A DNA stretch of 64,000 bases from Meconema thalassinum (lineage: Eukaryota > Arthropoda > Insecta > Orthoptera > Tettigoniidae), in the NCBI GenBank assembly GCA_946902985.2, contig OX336393.1, positions 51,395,265-51,459,264 of the forward strand. The letters are read 5' to 3'. Both the position numbers and the translations under genes were made by a program. A model generated the notes under the pieces. It had not been told where the DNA came from. It was given only the letters and a program-made list of their open reading frames with translations, and ran no database searches. Positions 32,587-42,553 of the stretch are shown here, piece after piece; position 1 is the stretch's first letter, and the number at the start of each line of letters is the position of its first letter.

Positions 32587-33758
32587 TAGTTCCGTGAATA
32601 ACTAAATAGCCTATCTTCATATACCCTACTTATATTAATTGCCTCTATACACATTAAAAAAAACAGTTCGATTGTTGCAATAGATTCGTAGTTATTGAGA
32701 ACCGTCTAATATTTCGGATGGTCACCATGTTGGAATTTTACATATGTAGGTCTTATAGTTATGTACTATTACATGAAGATTATTGTCTACGTGTAGTATT
32801 CAAACTTCAATCGCATGATTAGGACACAAGAGATAAAAACGAGTTTTTAAAATTTTGCACAGCCGCCATCTTTAGGTTTTGAAAACAATTGAAATAAATT
32901 AGATGTCAGTGCATTAATATTTGTGTAAGCATTTACAGTACCACGTTTTACTGCGCTTGGATGCTTAAATCACGGGAAACGTCCATTTAAACATATAAAT
33001 TTCGCGTCACCGCCATGTTGGAGATGTGCCCACCAGGTTATTGAAAGTCCCATAACTGAACATACGTTACTAGCCTCCATCAATATGCGGAATTTCAGTT
33101 TGATTGATGTCATAGATTGTTAGATATTGATAACCGTCTAAATAAGTCCTATGACCGCCATGTTGGATTTTTATATATGTAGGCCATAGAGTTATGTACT
33201 ATTAGATGGCAATTATTGCGTAGGTTCATTATTCAAACGTTGACTTCCATCGCATGATTAAGACTCAAGAAATAAATGCATAATTTAAACATTTCGCACA
33301 GCCGCCATCTTGAGGTTATATAAACAATTGAACTAAATTAGATGCCAGTGCATTACAATGTGTATAGACATTCGCTTTACCATGTTCCATTGAGGTCGAA
33401 CGGCTAAATCGCGAGAAAAGTCTATTTAAATGGTTCAACTTCGCTTGGCCGCCATGTTCGTTTTATACATAATAGGTTTTTGAAAGTCTCGTAGGTGTAT
33501 GTCTAGTAGTTCCCTTTATTATCGCAAAAGATTTTAGGGTGATATCGGTCATAGTTTCGGAGATATAGATGCCAGTTAAATATTTCGCACAGCCGCCATG
33601 TAGGATTTGTGGGGCGTAATAAAATTAGAAGTGCAGGGAGGAGTCGGCCGAATTCGCTCCAGCCGTTTAGATTGTATTACGGGTTGGGGGGACACATACA
33701 CACGGACAAAAGGAGAACAAATAAGCCTTATATATATATATAAATGAAAATAGGCTAA
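32587..33758 (+). mobile_element. Dispersed element of ~146-bp monomers, copy 1
   Basis: Begins GTAGTTCCGTGAATAACTAA and ends TGAAAATAGGCTAAAA; subterminal TAGCCTAT...TTCAT is inverted at the other end. Its insertion in a LINE fixes the boundaries. A CCATNTTG-type core recurs at 32725, 32876, 33013, 33158, 33305, 33452 and 33596, i.e. every 137-151 bp. Three diverged monomer types follow each other (A GTTGGATT-TATATGTAGG, B CTTGAGGTTATATAAACAATTG, C GTTCGTTTTATA), giving a ~435-bp higher-order unit present twice. The last 120 bp (GCTCCAGCCGTTTAGA, then GACACATACACACGGAC) resemble RTE-type tails. Confidence 0.8.
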
Positions 33759-33759
33759 A

Positions 33760-33832
33760 AAATGTTGACATCAAATATAGATTCAGGTATTAGGAAGTCA
33801 TTTTTGAACACCTTTGCCTGGATCGTAGCGCT
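33760..33832 (+). pseudogene. LINE fragment, right half
   Basis: Reads MLTSNIDSGIRKSFLNTFAW then IVAL, continuing the fragment that stops at 32586, and passes directly into the TTCC array. Confidence 0.8.
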
Positions 33833-33837
33833 TCCTA

Positions 33838-35270
33838 TCTTCCTTCCTTCCTTCCTTCCTTCCTTCCTTCCTTCCTTCCATCTTTCCTTCCTCCCTTCCT
33901 TCCTTCCTCCCTTCCTTCCTTCCATCTTTCCTTCCTTCCTTCCTTCCTTCCTTCCTTCCTCCCTGCCTTCCATCTTTCCTTCCTTCCTTCCTCCCTTCCT
34001 TCCTTCCTTCCATCTTTCCTTCCTTCCTTCCTTCTTCCACCTTTCCTTCCTTCCTTCCTTCCTTCCCTCCTTCCTTCTTTCCTTCTTCCACCTTTCCTTC
34101 CTTCCTCCCATCCTTCCATCCTCCCTTCCTTCCTTCCTTCCTTCCTTCCTTAGACCTTTCCTTCCTTCCTTCCTTCCTTACTTCCTCCCTTCCTTCCTTC
34201 TTTCCTTCTTTCCTACTTCCACCTTTCCTTCCTTCCTCCCTTCCTTCCTTCCTTCCTCCCTTCCTTCATTCCTCCCTTCCTTCCTTCCTCCCTTCCTTCC
34301 TTCCTTCCTTCCATCTTTCCTTCCTTCCTTCCTTCTTTCCTTCCTTCCTTCCTTCCTTCCTCTCTGCCTTCCACCTTTCCTTCCTTCCTCCCTTCTTTCT
34401 TTCCTTCCTTCCTTCCTTCCTTCCATCTTTCCTTCCTTCCTTCCTTCTTCCACCTTTCCCTCCTTCCTTCCCTCCTTCCTTTCTTCCTTCCTTCCTTCCT
34501 TCCCTCCATCCTCCCTTGCTTCCTTCCCTCCTTCCTTCCTTTCTTTCTTCCCTCCTTCCTTCCTTCCTTCCTTCCTCTCTGCATTCCACCTTTCCTTCCT
34601 TCCTCCCTTCTTTCCTTCCTTCCATCTTTCCTTCCTTCCTTCCTCCTTTCCTTCTTCCACCTTTCCTTCCTTCCTCCCTTCCTTCCTTCCTCCCTTCCTT
34701 CCTTCCTTCCACCTTTCCTTCCTTCCTTCCTTCCTTACTTACTTCCTTCCTTCCTTCTTTCCTTCTTCCACCTTTCCTTCCTTCCTTCCTTCGTTCCTTA
34801 CTTCCTTCCTCCCTTCCTTCCTTCCTTCCATCTTTCCTTCCTTCCTTCCTTCCTTCCTTCCTTCCTTCCTTCCTTCCTTCCTTCCTTCCTCCCTCCCTTC
34901 CTTCCTCCTTTCCTCCCTTCCTTCCTTCCATCTTTCCTTCCTTCCTTCCTTCCTTCTTTCCTTCTTCTACCTTTCCTTCCTTACTTCGTTCGTCCCTCCC
35001 TTCCTTCCTTCCTTCCTTACTTCCTCCCTTCTTTCCTTCTTCCACCTTTCCTTCCCTCCTCCCTTCCTTCCATCTTTCCTTCTTTCCTTCTTCCAACTTT
35101 CCTTCCTTACTTCCTTCCTCCCTTCCTTCCTCCCTTCCTTCCTTCCTCCCTTCCTTTCTTCCTCCCTTCCTTCCTTCCTTCCTTCCTTCCTTACTTCCTC
35201 CCTTCCTTCCTTTTTTCCTTCTTTCCTTCTTCCACCTTTCCTTCCTTCCACCCCTCCTTCCTTTCTTCCT
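33838..35270 (+). repeat. TTCC tetranucleotide array, about 1.43 kb
   Basis: Almost pure pyrimidine on the plus strand, TTCC units with scattered TCTT, CTCC and CACC changes. The strand asymmetry gives stop-free frames on both strands (up to 520 codons), all artefacts. Its purine strand lies on the minus strand, opposite to the array at 8.3-9.3 kb. Confidence 0.97.
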
Positions 35271-35846
35271 TCGAGTGGCGTTCGATATTCACCGGAGAAA
35301 TACATTCACACAATCGCAATATAAGTATACATAATCACAAGATTATGTACAGTATAATGGTGGTAGCCAGACATTTCTCCGAGCAACACAACCAGCGAAT
35401 TGTGGACTGAGATAGCCTAATCCAGGATCACCCTACTTTGTTATCCATGCCACGACGTTTACACACCCATGCTGCCTACACAAAACACTGTGCCAGCGTC
35501 TGTAGAGATGTGTGTATGACTTCATGTTATATTTGGAATACATTTTATTCCAGTCAAGCAACTCCTTTGCGTTTTAGCAGTTTCCATTTTGCCAGGTGTA
35601 ACTTACATTATTCCTGTCAGTTATTGAATATCGAAGATAGAAGTACAGTAATTCCTTGTGCCCACTGCTGTACAGCTATTAGCTGCTGTCAGCACATACC
35701 GAAACATGAGCCTTGTGCCGCGTTGTGACCCTCAACTGTCAGCTCTCGTTTCGCTGCAGGTTCGAGCCACTGTTTTTGCCCTGTCCCTACGCTCTAGCCA
35801 GGAGCCCCTACACAAGTGAGGGTTATATGCCCCTGTGTTTAATAAC

Positions 35847-36660
35847 TAGCAACCCGCTCCGGCTTCGCCCGGGAACAGTTATGAATGCATTAAGTGATAA
35901 GCGCCTATTTTTCAATGTCAATGAACTACCACCCATATCCGTTTAACGTCTCGCATGATGGGTTAAAATCACTGACTGGACTATTAATTATATTATCATG
36001 GAGATGCATGTGGAACAAATTCTTGTCAGACGTAATTTGAGAATGAAGAGGTGCATGAAACACAAATTCCCCTTCCGTCCTTTAATGAAGAAATTCCCAG
36101 TTTCACGTCCACGGAAACTCCCAACACGACCACTCTTCTCTGAAGTCTCAACTCAACAAGACTCGACAGTTTGCTGCTGGTTGTATCTGGGGTAATAGAC
36201 TCGCCTGCTAGCTACTGTAGGCTGTAACTGGGGTGATGGTCTCGCCCCTAGCTAGCTCATAAACTGTCGCCTCAGCAATTGAATGGAAATTGTTGGAAGA
36301 AATGAAAACGTAAAAACCCTTATAGTGGGCGATGTATTGAAGATAGAGATATGCTCTCACGGACTTTTTTGTAGAACTTTTCATGCTGAAGAATTCTTAC
36401 ACTCATAGTATAGTGATATTTTTAACGGGTTGCCCAGCGTAAGCTTAAAAAGCGCACGGACGCCAGATTTTTTTCAACTTTTTACTGAAATCGTTACTGC
36501 TTGGCTTTCTTTGATCATAAATAAATTATTTTCTACAGAAACCTTCCTCAAAAAAATCCTTTACTGAATGGTTAAATCCGCATCAAAATCCATCCAGTGG
36601 TTCTCGAGATTACCCGTGACATCCAAGAATCGGGGACTTAGTTTTATACTAAGTAGAGAT
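35847..36660 (+). repeat. Dispersed repeat beginning ACTAGC, copy 2
   Basis: ACTAGCAACCCGCTCCGGCT then TCGCCCGGGAACAGTTATGA; ends TTTTATACTAAGTAGAGAT. Colinear with 31309-31905. About 36084-36310 is extra relative to copy 1 and may be an insertion here or a deletion there. Confidence 0.8.
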
Positions 36661-37009
36661 GAAGAAAAAAATCAGCCTTAAAATATCGCTCCAGGTTTTT
36701 AAAATCTCTGTAGCAAGGTAACCACACGCCTCTTCTGAATAGATAATACGTTAACACAGCTGCGGTTTGATGTAGGCTGTCCTCCAAGCTGTCTTACAAC
36801 TGTGTTTATGCTCTGTTAGGTATTCTGATGCTACGCACCGAGCCAATCACACTGCGATATGTTGTTGTTGTTGTTTACGTCCGTACACTCCAGGAAACAT
36901 GAGGCAGTCACAAACACTTACACAAGACGTATTGAAGTCTAGGAACAACTAAGAGACAAGGACGTTTCATAACTTAATTTCTAATTGATAGATCTACTAA
37001 ACCTTTATG
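36661..37009. other. Unassigned sequence
   Basis: No gene recognised; a short GTT trinucleotide run lies near 36861-36875. Confidence 0.3.
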
Positions 37010-37636
37010 GTCCTAAACTTTGTGTCTTCAGTGTTTTGACTGGTTTGATGCAGCTTTCCATGCCTCCCTGTCCTGAGCTAACCGCTTCATCTCTACATAG
37101 CTAGCATACCTTACATTCGAGATATTCTAACCTTGGTTTACCCCTACAGTTCTTATCCTCAACCCTTCCTTCTGTAACTAAGTTTGCTACTGCTGGGTGT
37201 CTTAGTATGTGTCTATCTCTTCTGTTCATTCACAGTCGCCAGAAACATCTCTCCTCTCCCACTTGGCTTAAATACCTCTTCATTTATTGCTCTATCAACC
37301 CACCTGATCTTCATCATTCTCCTGTAACACCACATTTCAAATGCGTCTATTCTCCTCTTTCTGCTGCGCCAAGAGTTCAAGTTTCAAGAATGACTTTTAA
37401 ATACCTAAATCTACATTTTCGATATCAACAGATTTATATTTTTGTAGATATACATTCCTTGCCTAAGCTAACTTATTTTGTATATATTTGCTTCGTCCAT
37501 CACTGGTTATTTTGCTTCCTATGTAGGGGAAGCCTTTTACTTCCATTAGCTTTTTAGCTGCCAATTTGACTTCAATGGCGGCTTATGATTTCTTTTGGTT
37601 GGTTGCAATCCTTTATTTTTGTCTTATTGATTTTCA
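37010..37636 (-). pseudogene. LINE reverse-transcriptase C-terminal fragment
   Basis: Minus-strand relative of 27291-28040; both contain the plus-strand string TTTTGACTGGTTTGAT followed by CATGCCTCCCTGTCCTGAGC-like sequence. Several indels break the frame (KRRIDAFEMWCYRRMMKI-like stretch near 37320-37350). It is cut at about 37637 by the small inverted-repeat element. Confidence 0.75.
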
Positions 37637-37637
37637 A

Positions 37638-37926
37638 TATCAATTAATATGATAAAATTGGTCCGGTTAACTCAGTGTGCCGTTGGGCTCGACAGTTGGT
37701 ACAGACACATCTCACCAACGATTAACTCAGTGTGCCGTTGGGCTCGACAGTTGGTACAGACACATCTCACCAACGGTTAACTCAGTGTGCCGTTGGGCTC
37801 GACAGTTGGTACAGACACATCTCACCAATACGCGTGGCAAGCTCACACTGACAAGGCCATCACAAGACACAAAATACAAGTAGTATGTTTGAGTTAACCG
37901 GACCAATTTTATCATATTAATTGATA
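37638..37926. mobile_element. Small inverted-repeat element with three 55-bp units
   Basis: Perfect 37-bp inverted repeats at 37638-37674 and 37890-37926 (outer TATCAATTAATATGATAAAA, inner GGTCCGGTTAACTCA) enclose 215 bp. The interior is mostly three nearly identical 55-bp tandem units whose CAGTGTGCCG anchor starts at 37673, 37728 and 37783. Total length is 289 bp. The target duplication is unclear. The perfect arms imply a young insertion, a hairpin under repair, or gene conversion. It interrupts or abuts the LINE fragment ending at 37636. Confidence 0.82.
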
Positions 37927-38460
37927 ATACATCTGCTCAAACGGAAATAGCATCATATTCCCTTTCGGGAATATTCATAACCTATTTGGATTGTCCAGGT
38001 AAGGGTTTTGTTTTATTAAAGGGAGCTTGACTTCCGTAGCACATTGGCATCACTCGTGACGTGTGGGTTTATTGGCTTTATTTCTTAATCTGAACATTAC
38101 AGCATATTTTAGCATATACATTTGATATTAAGTATAATTTAAAACATCTTGAACAAAATAGCTTTCCCTTGGGTGTTGGACAACCCTCGTAAGCAACAGT
38201 ATTTTTCGCCTGGTGTTTCAAGAAATGGATGGGGATTGACGTTCCTTCCACCGTCTGGGCAGTATCCCTTGTAAGCAACTTTCTGAGAGACAGATAACGA
38301 GATAACAGTGTTTTACGCAAGCATGCTGCCTGGCTATTTGAAGAAGGGAATGGGGTGGGACATTCCTTTCACCATCTCCACAGCCAGTAGCCCGGGGTTA
38401 GTTTTGTGAGGAGTTTCTTCAGTTAATGTGTTACTTGATTCTTAGTCTGCATATCCTTAA
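37927..38460. other. Unassigned sequence
   Basis: No gene is recognised, but it directly precedes a transposase remnant and may be its 5' region. Near-repeats occur at about 38205-38270 and 38330-38385 (GGATGGGGATTGACGTTCCT versus GGAATGGGGTGGGACATTCC). Confidence 0.35.
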
Positions 38461-38466
38461 CTCAAA

Positions 38467-38694
38467 ATGCCTAAAGAGAAGAGCAGCAGGAAGTATTTAT
38501 TAAAACAGAAGGTGTCAGATAATGGTAATTACTCAACTGATGGCGTCGTCGTCCATTGTAAAATATGCTTGTAGGAAGTGAAATGTGGAAAGAAATTTCA
38601 ACTTGAACAACATGCAAAAACGACTGTACATATTACGGCCAAGGAGGAAAGACGAGTGAATAAGATTGGCTCATTAATAAGTGCATATTTTTAA
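38467..38694 (+). pseudogene. BED-type zinc-finger remnant, hAT transposase/CGGBP1-like N-terminus
   Basis: Starting at ATG 38467 the frame reads MPKEKSSRKYLLKQKV, then DGVVVHCKIC, an in-frame TAG (38572-38574), EVKCGKKFQLEQHAKTTVH and on to a TAA near 38692. The CxxC followed by HxxxxxH spacing, the lysine-rich lead and the KKF.L.QH core are those of BED fingers at the start of hAT transposases and of the related CGG-repeat-binding family. The catalytic domain is absent. Confidence 0.6.
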
Positions 38695-38699
38695 ATTTT

Positions 38700-39120
38700 A
38701 ATGCATACTCTCTGCATTGTCTGTCTGTTAGGTAGTCAGCCCGAAGGCTGGTTGGATCCTCATAAAGTACCGCCGTTACGTTATGTGAGTAGATACCCAC
38801 AAAAACCCAAGGCAGCGCTATTTTGAGGCGTTCTAGGCAAGAAGAGGAGTGAGGTAGTTTGCCATTGCTTTCCTCACTGAGTCAGAACAGTAGTCCTAAC
38901 ACTATGAGTTGAACCTTTCACAGCATTCACAGGCACTGACTGTGTCCCGAATGCCATTACTAAGCACCACCCATACCTCAGTAGCTTCCATATAATCACA
39001 GCCATGAGTGAGACTGAGACATCGGTGAAAAGCCACCTTTTACTCTAGCCTGTGCCAACTGACAAATGCAAAAGTACTGTATTCATCAAGAGATGGCGAA
39101 CAGGCCAACTCTCTGCATTA
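38700..39120. repeat. Possible SINE-like dispersed repeat
   Basis: GC-balanced stretch with AGTTTGCCATTGCTTTCCTC and AGTTGAACCTTTCACAGC. I recognise the style from insect repeats but found no second copy in the window and no clear polymerase III boxes. Confidence 0.3.
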
Positions 39121-39184
39121 TTGGTGCATAATTACATGAATACTTTAAGCGTTTTAGTGCTTGAATGTCCGGTCCCTAGTCATC

Positions 39185-39320
39185 AGCCAATATACACACA
39201 CTAATAAGTTACAGACACCTGAATAACACTGGTTATCACACAAATGCTATACACACACCCAAGTGCATGGTGATAAAATGACCACGATATCCAAACCCCA
39301 AAATGAAACAACAACAGCTT
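39185..39320 (+). repeat. SINE tail, S1 family
   Basis: CACTGGTTATCACACAAATG, CTATACACACACCCAAGTGC and ATGACCACGATATCCAAACC match the S1 tail at 51735-51829, with a CAACAAC end. Confidence 0.7.
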
Positions 39321-39329
39321 TTATTTCCA

Positions 39330-40052
39330 GCAGGTTCTTTAATATCATCATATATATTATCTCAGTAGTATAGATCCCTCCTGCGGCGCTCACAAGCGAT
39401 CGATCGTGGGAAATGAGCATTCAAATGAAAGAGAATAGACATTAGCAGTGACGTATTGCACTCTAATTTCATAAATATCTATAATTTCTTTAAAAAATCA
39501 CTTTTAAAAAACTGTACGAAGTGTGCGATTTGCAGATACTGTTGCTGCAGGAAGATACGCTCCATAATTGCTGTCCACTTCACATTTTGGCTGCTGTGAC
39601 GCCTGTTTCATGTCATTTTAACATACTGAGGTCTTTTCTTTATCATTTTTCATGGATTTCAGAAACAGTAATTTAAAGGAATGAGTCCCGGTACTCAAAT
39701 CGTATAATTTCATAAATATCGAATAACCGGTGAGGGTTAAGGCTAAGCTGTCAATCAATGGACTCAGCAAACAAATGACATTAGCAGTGACGAATTGCAT
39801 TCTAATTTCATAAATAACAATTTTTGTAAAAAGTGTGCGATTTGCAAATACTGTTGCTGTCTGATAATACGCGACATCATTGCTGTTCAGTTCGCATTTT
39901 GACCGTAGGGACGCCTGAAACGTAAATAGTGTTCTATAATCCTTTGGTTCAAATAAAAACATAACAACGTTTTTCCTTAAGTCTCTCATTATAAACCTAT
40001 TGGGGAAATGTGGCTCATGAACATGCGAGATTACTCGCACGGATCCGCTAGT
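39330..40052 (-). repeat. Dispersed repeat of the ACTAGC-start type with internal duplication
   Basis: Minus strand starts ACTAGCGGATCCGTGCGAGT at about 40052. A ~340-bp segment is present twice (GTGACGTATTGCACTCTAAT at 39450 and GTGACGAATTGCATTCTAAT at 39788; GTGTGCGATTTGCAGATACT at 39519 and a near copy at 39833). Unclassified. Confidence 0.6.
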
Positions 40053-40767
40053 AATTCCTATTACGGTATCAATTCACCTTCATTATTTCGGTAGGGGTTC
40101 GGTCTACGTCGCTGGTATTTGGGAGGACGTCATTTCCTCTGTGGTGAGGACAGCCCGCGAGCAAGCTAGAGGTGTGGTAGCGCCGTTTAACCCACTTGGC
40201 ATCCTAATTGTTCCAAGTTCACTCTCAGCCTTGCACTAATTCTGCCTGCTGCTCTTGGACACCAATCTAAGGCAGCCTGGGGGTACTGGCCATGACTCAC
40301 TTCCTTCCTGACATTCAAGCAATTCTGAAATGTTGGGAGTGAGAAAGTTTCTAGTTCCTATTTCATCAGAATGCATCTAAATCTTAATCGATTGAGTACC
40401 TAATAAACACAAAATAACATCTCCTACACTACAGGTAGAAACAACGAACGCTAAGGTGTATGTTTCTCAAAACTCAAGCTCCTAAACCAGAGGGAGTCAG
40501 AAGGAGCAGTTTGTGCAAAAATCTTCCAGCTCAATAGTACAGGAAAAATCTTGCATTTCATAAAATGTCAACGGAAATATATTCGTTTATAAAGTGGGTT
40601 TTAGCAAATAAACAAGAATTGTGTTGCGTCCAGCCCGCATAACAGTAAAACCGACAGGTTGGTTTGTATACATGGATCCGCTAGCTCAAATTAATAATTA
40701 AACAAGATGCTCAGTAAAGAACATGTAGACTACTTTCCCTTGAATGTTCGGCTATAGTTATAACAAA
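40053..40767. other. Unassigned sequence
   Basis: No gene recognised. GGATCCGCTAGC near 40675-40686 suggests the start of another minus-strand copy of the ACTAGC-type repeat. Confidence 0.3.
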
Positions 40768-41482
40768 TAATAGGAAACATGGAGGAAATCATGGGTAATG
40801 AACACAAGATGAAAATAAATAAGTCAAAGACGAAAGTTATGGTCAGCGATAAATAGCAGACTCAAGTATGAAAATAGTGGTGGGCAACAAAACACTACAA
40901 AATGTTCAAGAATTTAAATGTCTCGGAAGCAAAATTACCAAAGATGGAATTGAAGCAAGAAGGAACTCAAATGTAGAATTTTCCAAGCCAAATTAGCATT
41001 TCACAAAAAGAAACGTTTATCCACTACAAATTCCGTTAATCTTAAAACCAGAAAGAGATTATTAAAAGCGTATGTTTGGAGTATTGCCCTTTATGGTTGC
41101 GAAACGTGGACAATTGGACAATAAGAAAAAAGGAAGTTATATTCTTTTGAACAATGGTGTTACAGAAGAATGTTAAAAATTAGCTGGACAGAAAAAATAA
41201 CGAATGCTGAAATATTTAAAAAGGTGGAGGAAAATTATACCTTATGGAAAAGCATAAAGAGGAGGAGGACTAGACTGATAGAACATATTTTGAGACACGA
41301 TAGACTGCTGAAAACAGTATTGGAGGGAATGGTTGAAGGCAAAAGATGTCGAGGAAGACCACGCCTACAATATGTGCAGCAAATCATGTCTGATGTAGGA
41401 TGCAGAAACAATGAAGAGATGAAGAGGAAAGCTATAAATAGAGCCGACTGGAGAACTGCCGCAGACCAATCCATGGATTGAA
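40768..41482 (+). pseudogene. LINE reverse-transcriptase C-terminal fragment
   Basis: Reads HKMKINKSKTKVMVS, VQEFKCLGSKITKDGIEAR, then out of frame through a WSIALYGCETW-like stretch, and in frame again MLKISWTEKITNAEIF, LIEHILRHDRLLKTVLEGM, CRGRPRLQYVQQIMSD to a TGA at 41479-41481. At least two frameshifts and a TAG/TAA in the first third. Related in layout to 27291-28040 but clearly diverged. Confidence 0.85.
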
Positions 41483-41704
41483 TAGGCTACTTAAGAAGAA
41501 GTTATAACTTGTGATAATCTTTTGACTAACGCAAGTGAAAACACGTATATTATGCACACCTCTTGGCGAGATTTGTCTTAATTATTATTAGTATAGTAAA
41601 GTGATTCCGCCAAATCAATACTATTTTGGTAAATCTTATATCAAGTTTAACTATATGAGCATGTTACAACTCAACTTTGGTGTCTTCTTCAGAAATATAA
41701 ATAA
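41483..41704. other. AT-rich spacer
   Basis: No feature recognised. Confidence 0.3.
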
Positions 41705-42522
41705 CTAGCTGAAGTACCCGTGCTTCGCTACGCGTCATAAATAAATTAAAATATGAAGGTGACAGTTAAAACAGGGGATAGGCGAGGTGCTGCGCAGAGG
41801 GAGATTAAGGATGGAATATTTTGTCCAACTACACCGCTCGGCGTTGACCGTGTTTTATAGCACAAATTTAGGTTTTACTCGCTAACGGTTGGAGATACCT
41901 TTCGGATAGAAAATGTAATTTTTAACCTCGTATATACCATCAAAAGTTTGCTATTTCTTAGCGTTCTCTTTGTATTTGAAATGGAAATATGAAAGTTTTA
42001 AACCAAAGGGTGTAGTGAAGTCACTAAAATGGTCGCCATCTTTAAATAGTACAAATTATTGAAATCAAAAGTAACCTATATGTTAACCAGGTAAATCAGC
42101 TACTTCCATGTAAAATTCATGTAAATCGGACCAGTGGTACTTGCGTGATTGAGTAATACATAGACGCACATCATCTCATTTTTAGCCTCGCTTCGCTCGC
42201 GTCATAGTCGTGTCATATTGTTATTCAATGAAATGCAGGTTTAACCCCATTAACACCCCTTTAGAACCTGAATATCCAAAAATCCCTCCTTGGTAGACGT
42301 TTTCGACATACAACAAACATATCCCCAAAATATCATTCTTCTAACTTTAATCGTTTGGGTTGGTCGATGAGAGTGAACATCCAAAAATCCTTCATTAGGG
42401 GACGTTTTTCTTCCAGAATTTCACCCCTCCCCATAGGCCCCTTAAATTGGATTTATGTAAAAAACGGTCGAACACATATTTATTTTATTTATTTATTTAT
42501 TTATTCATTTATTAATTAATTA

Positions 42523-42553
<31 letters not shown>

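Noticed and set aside
33762..35334. 520-codon Pro/Ser/Phe/Leu-rich frame and its Lys/Glu/Gly counterparts
   Set aside because: Artefact of the TTCC array; only the first ~24 residues are a genuine LINE remnant.
37677..37883. 68-codon ORF across the 55-bp repeats
   Set aside because: 55 is not a multiple of three and the frame changes between units; no coding signal.
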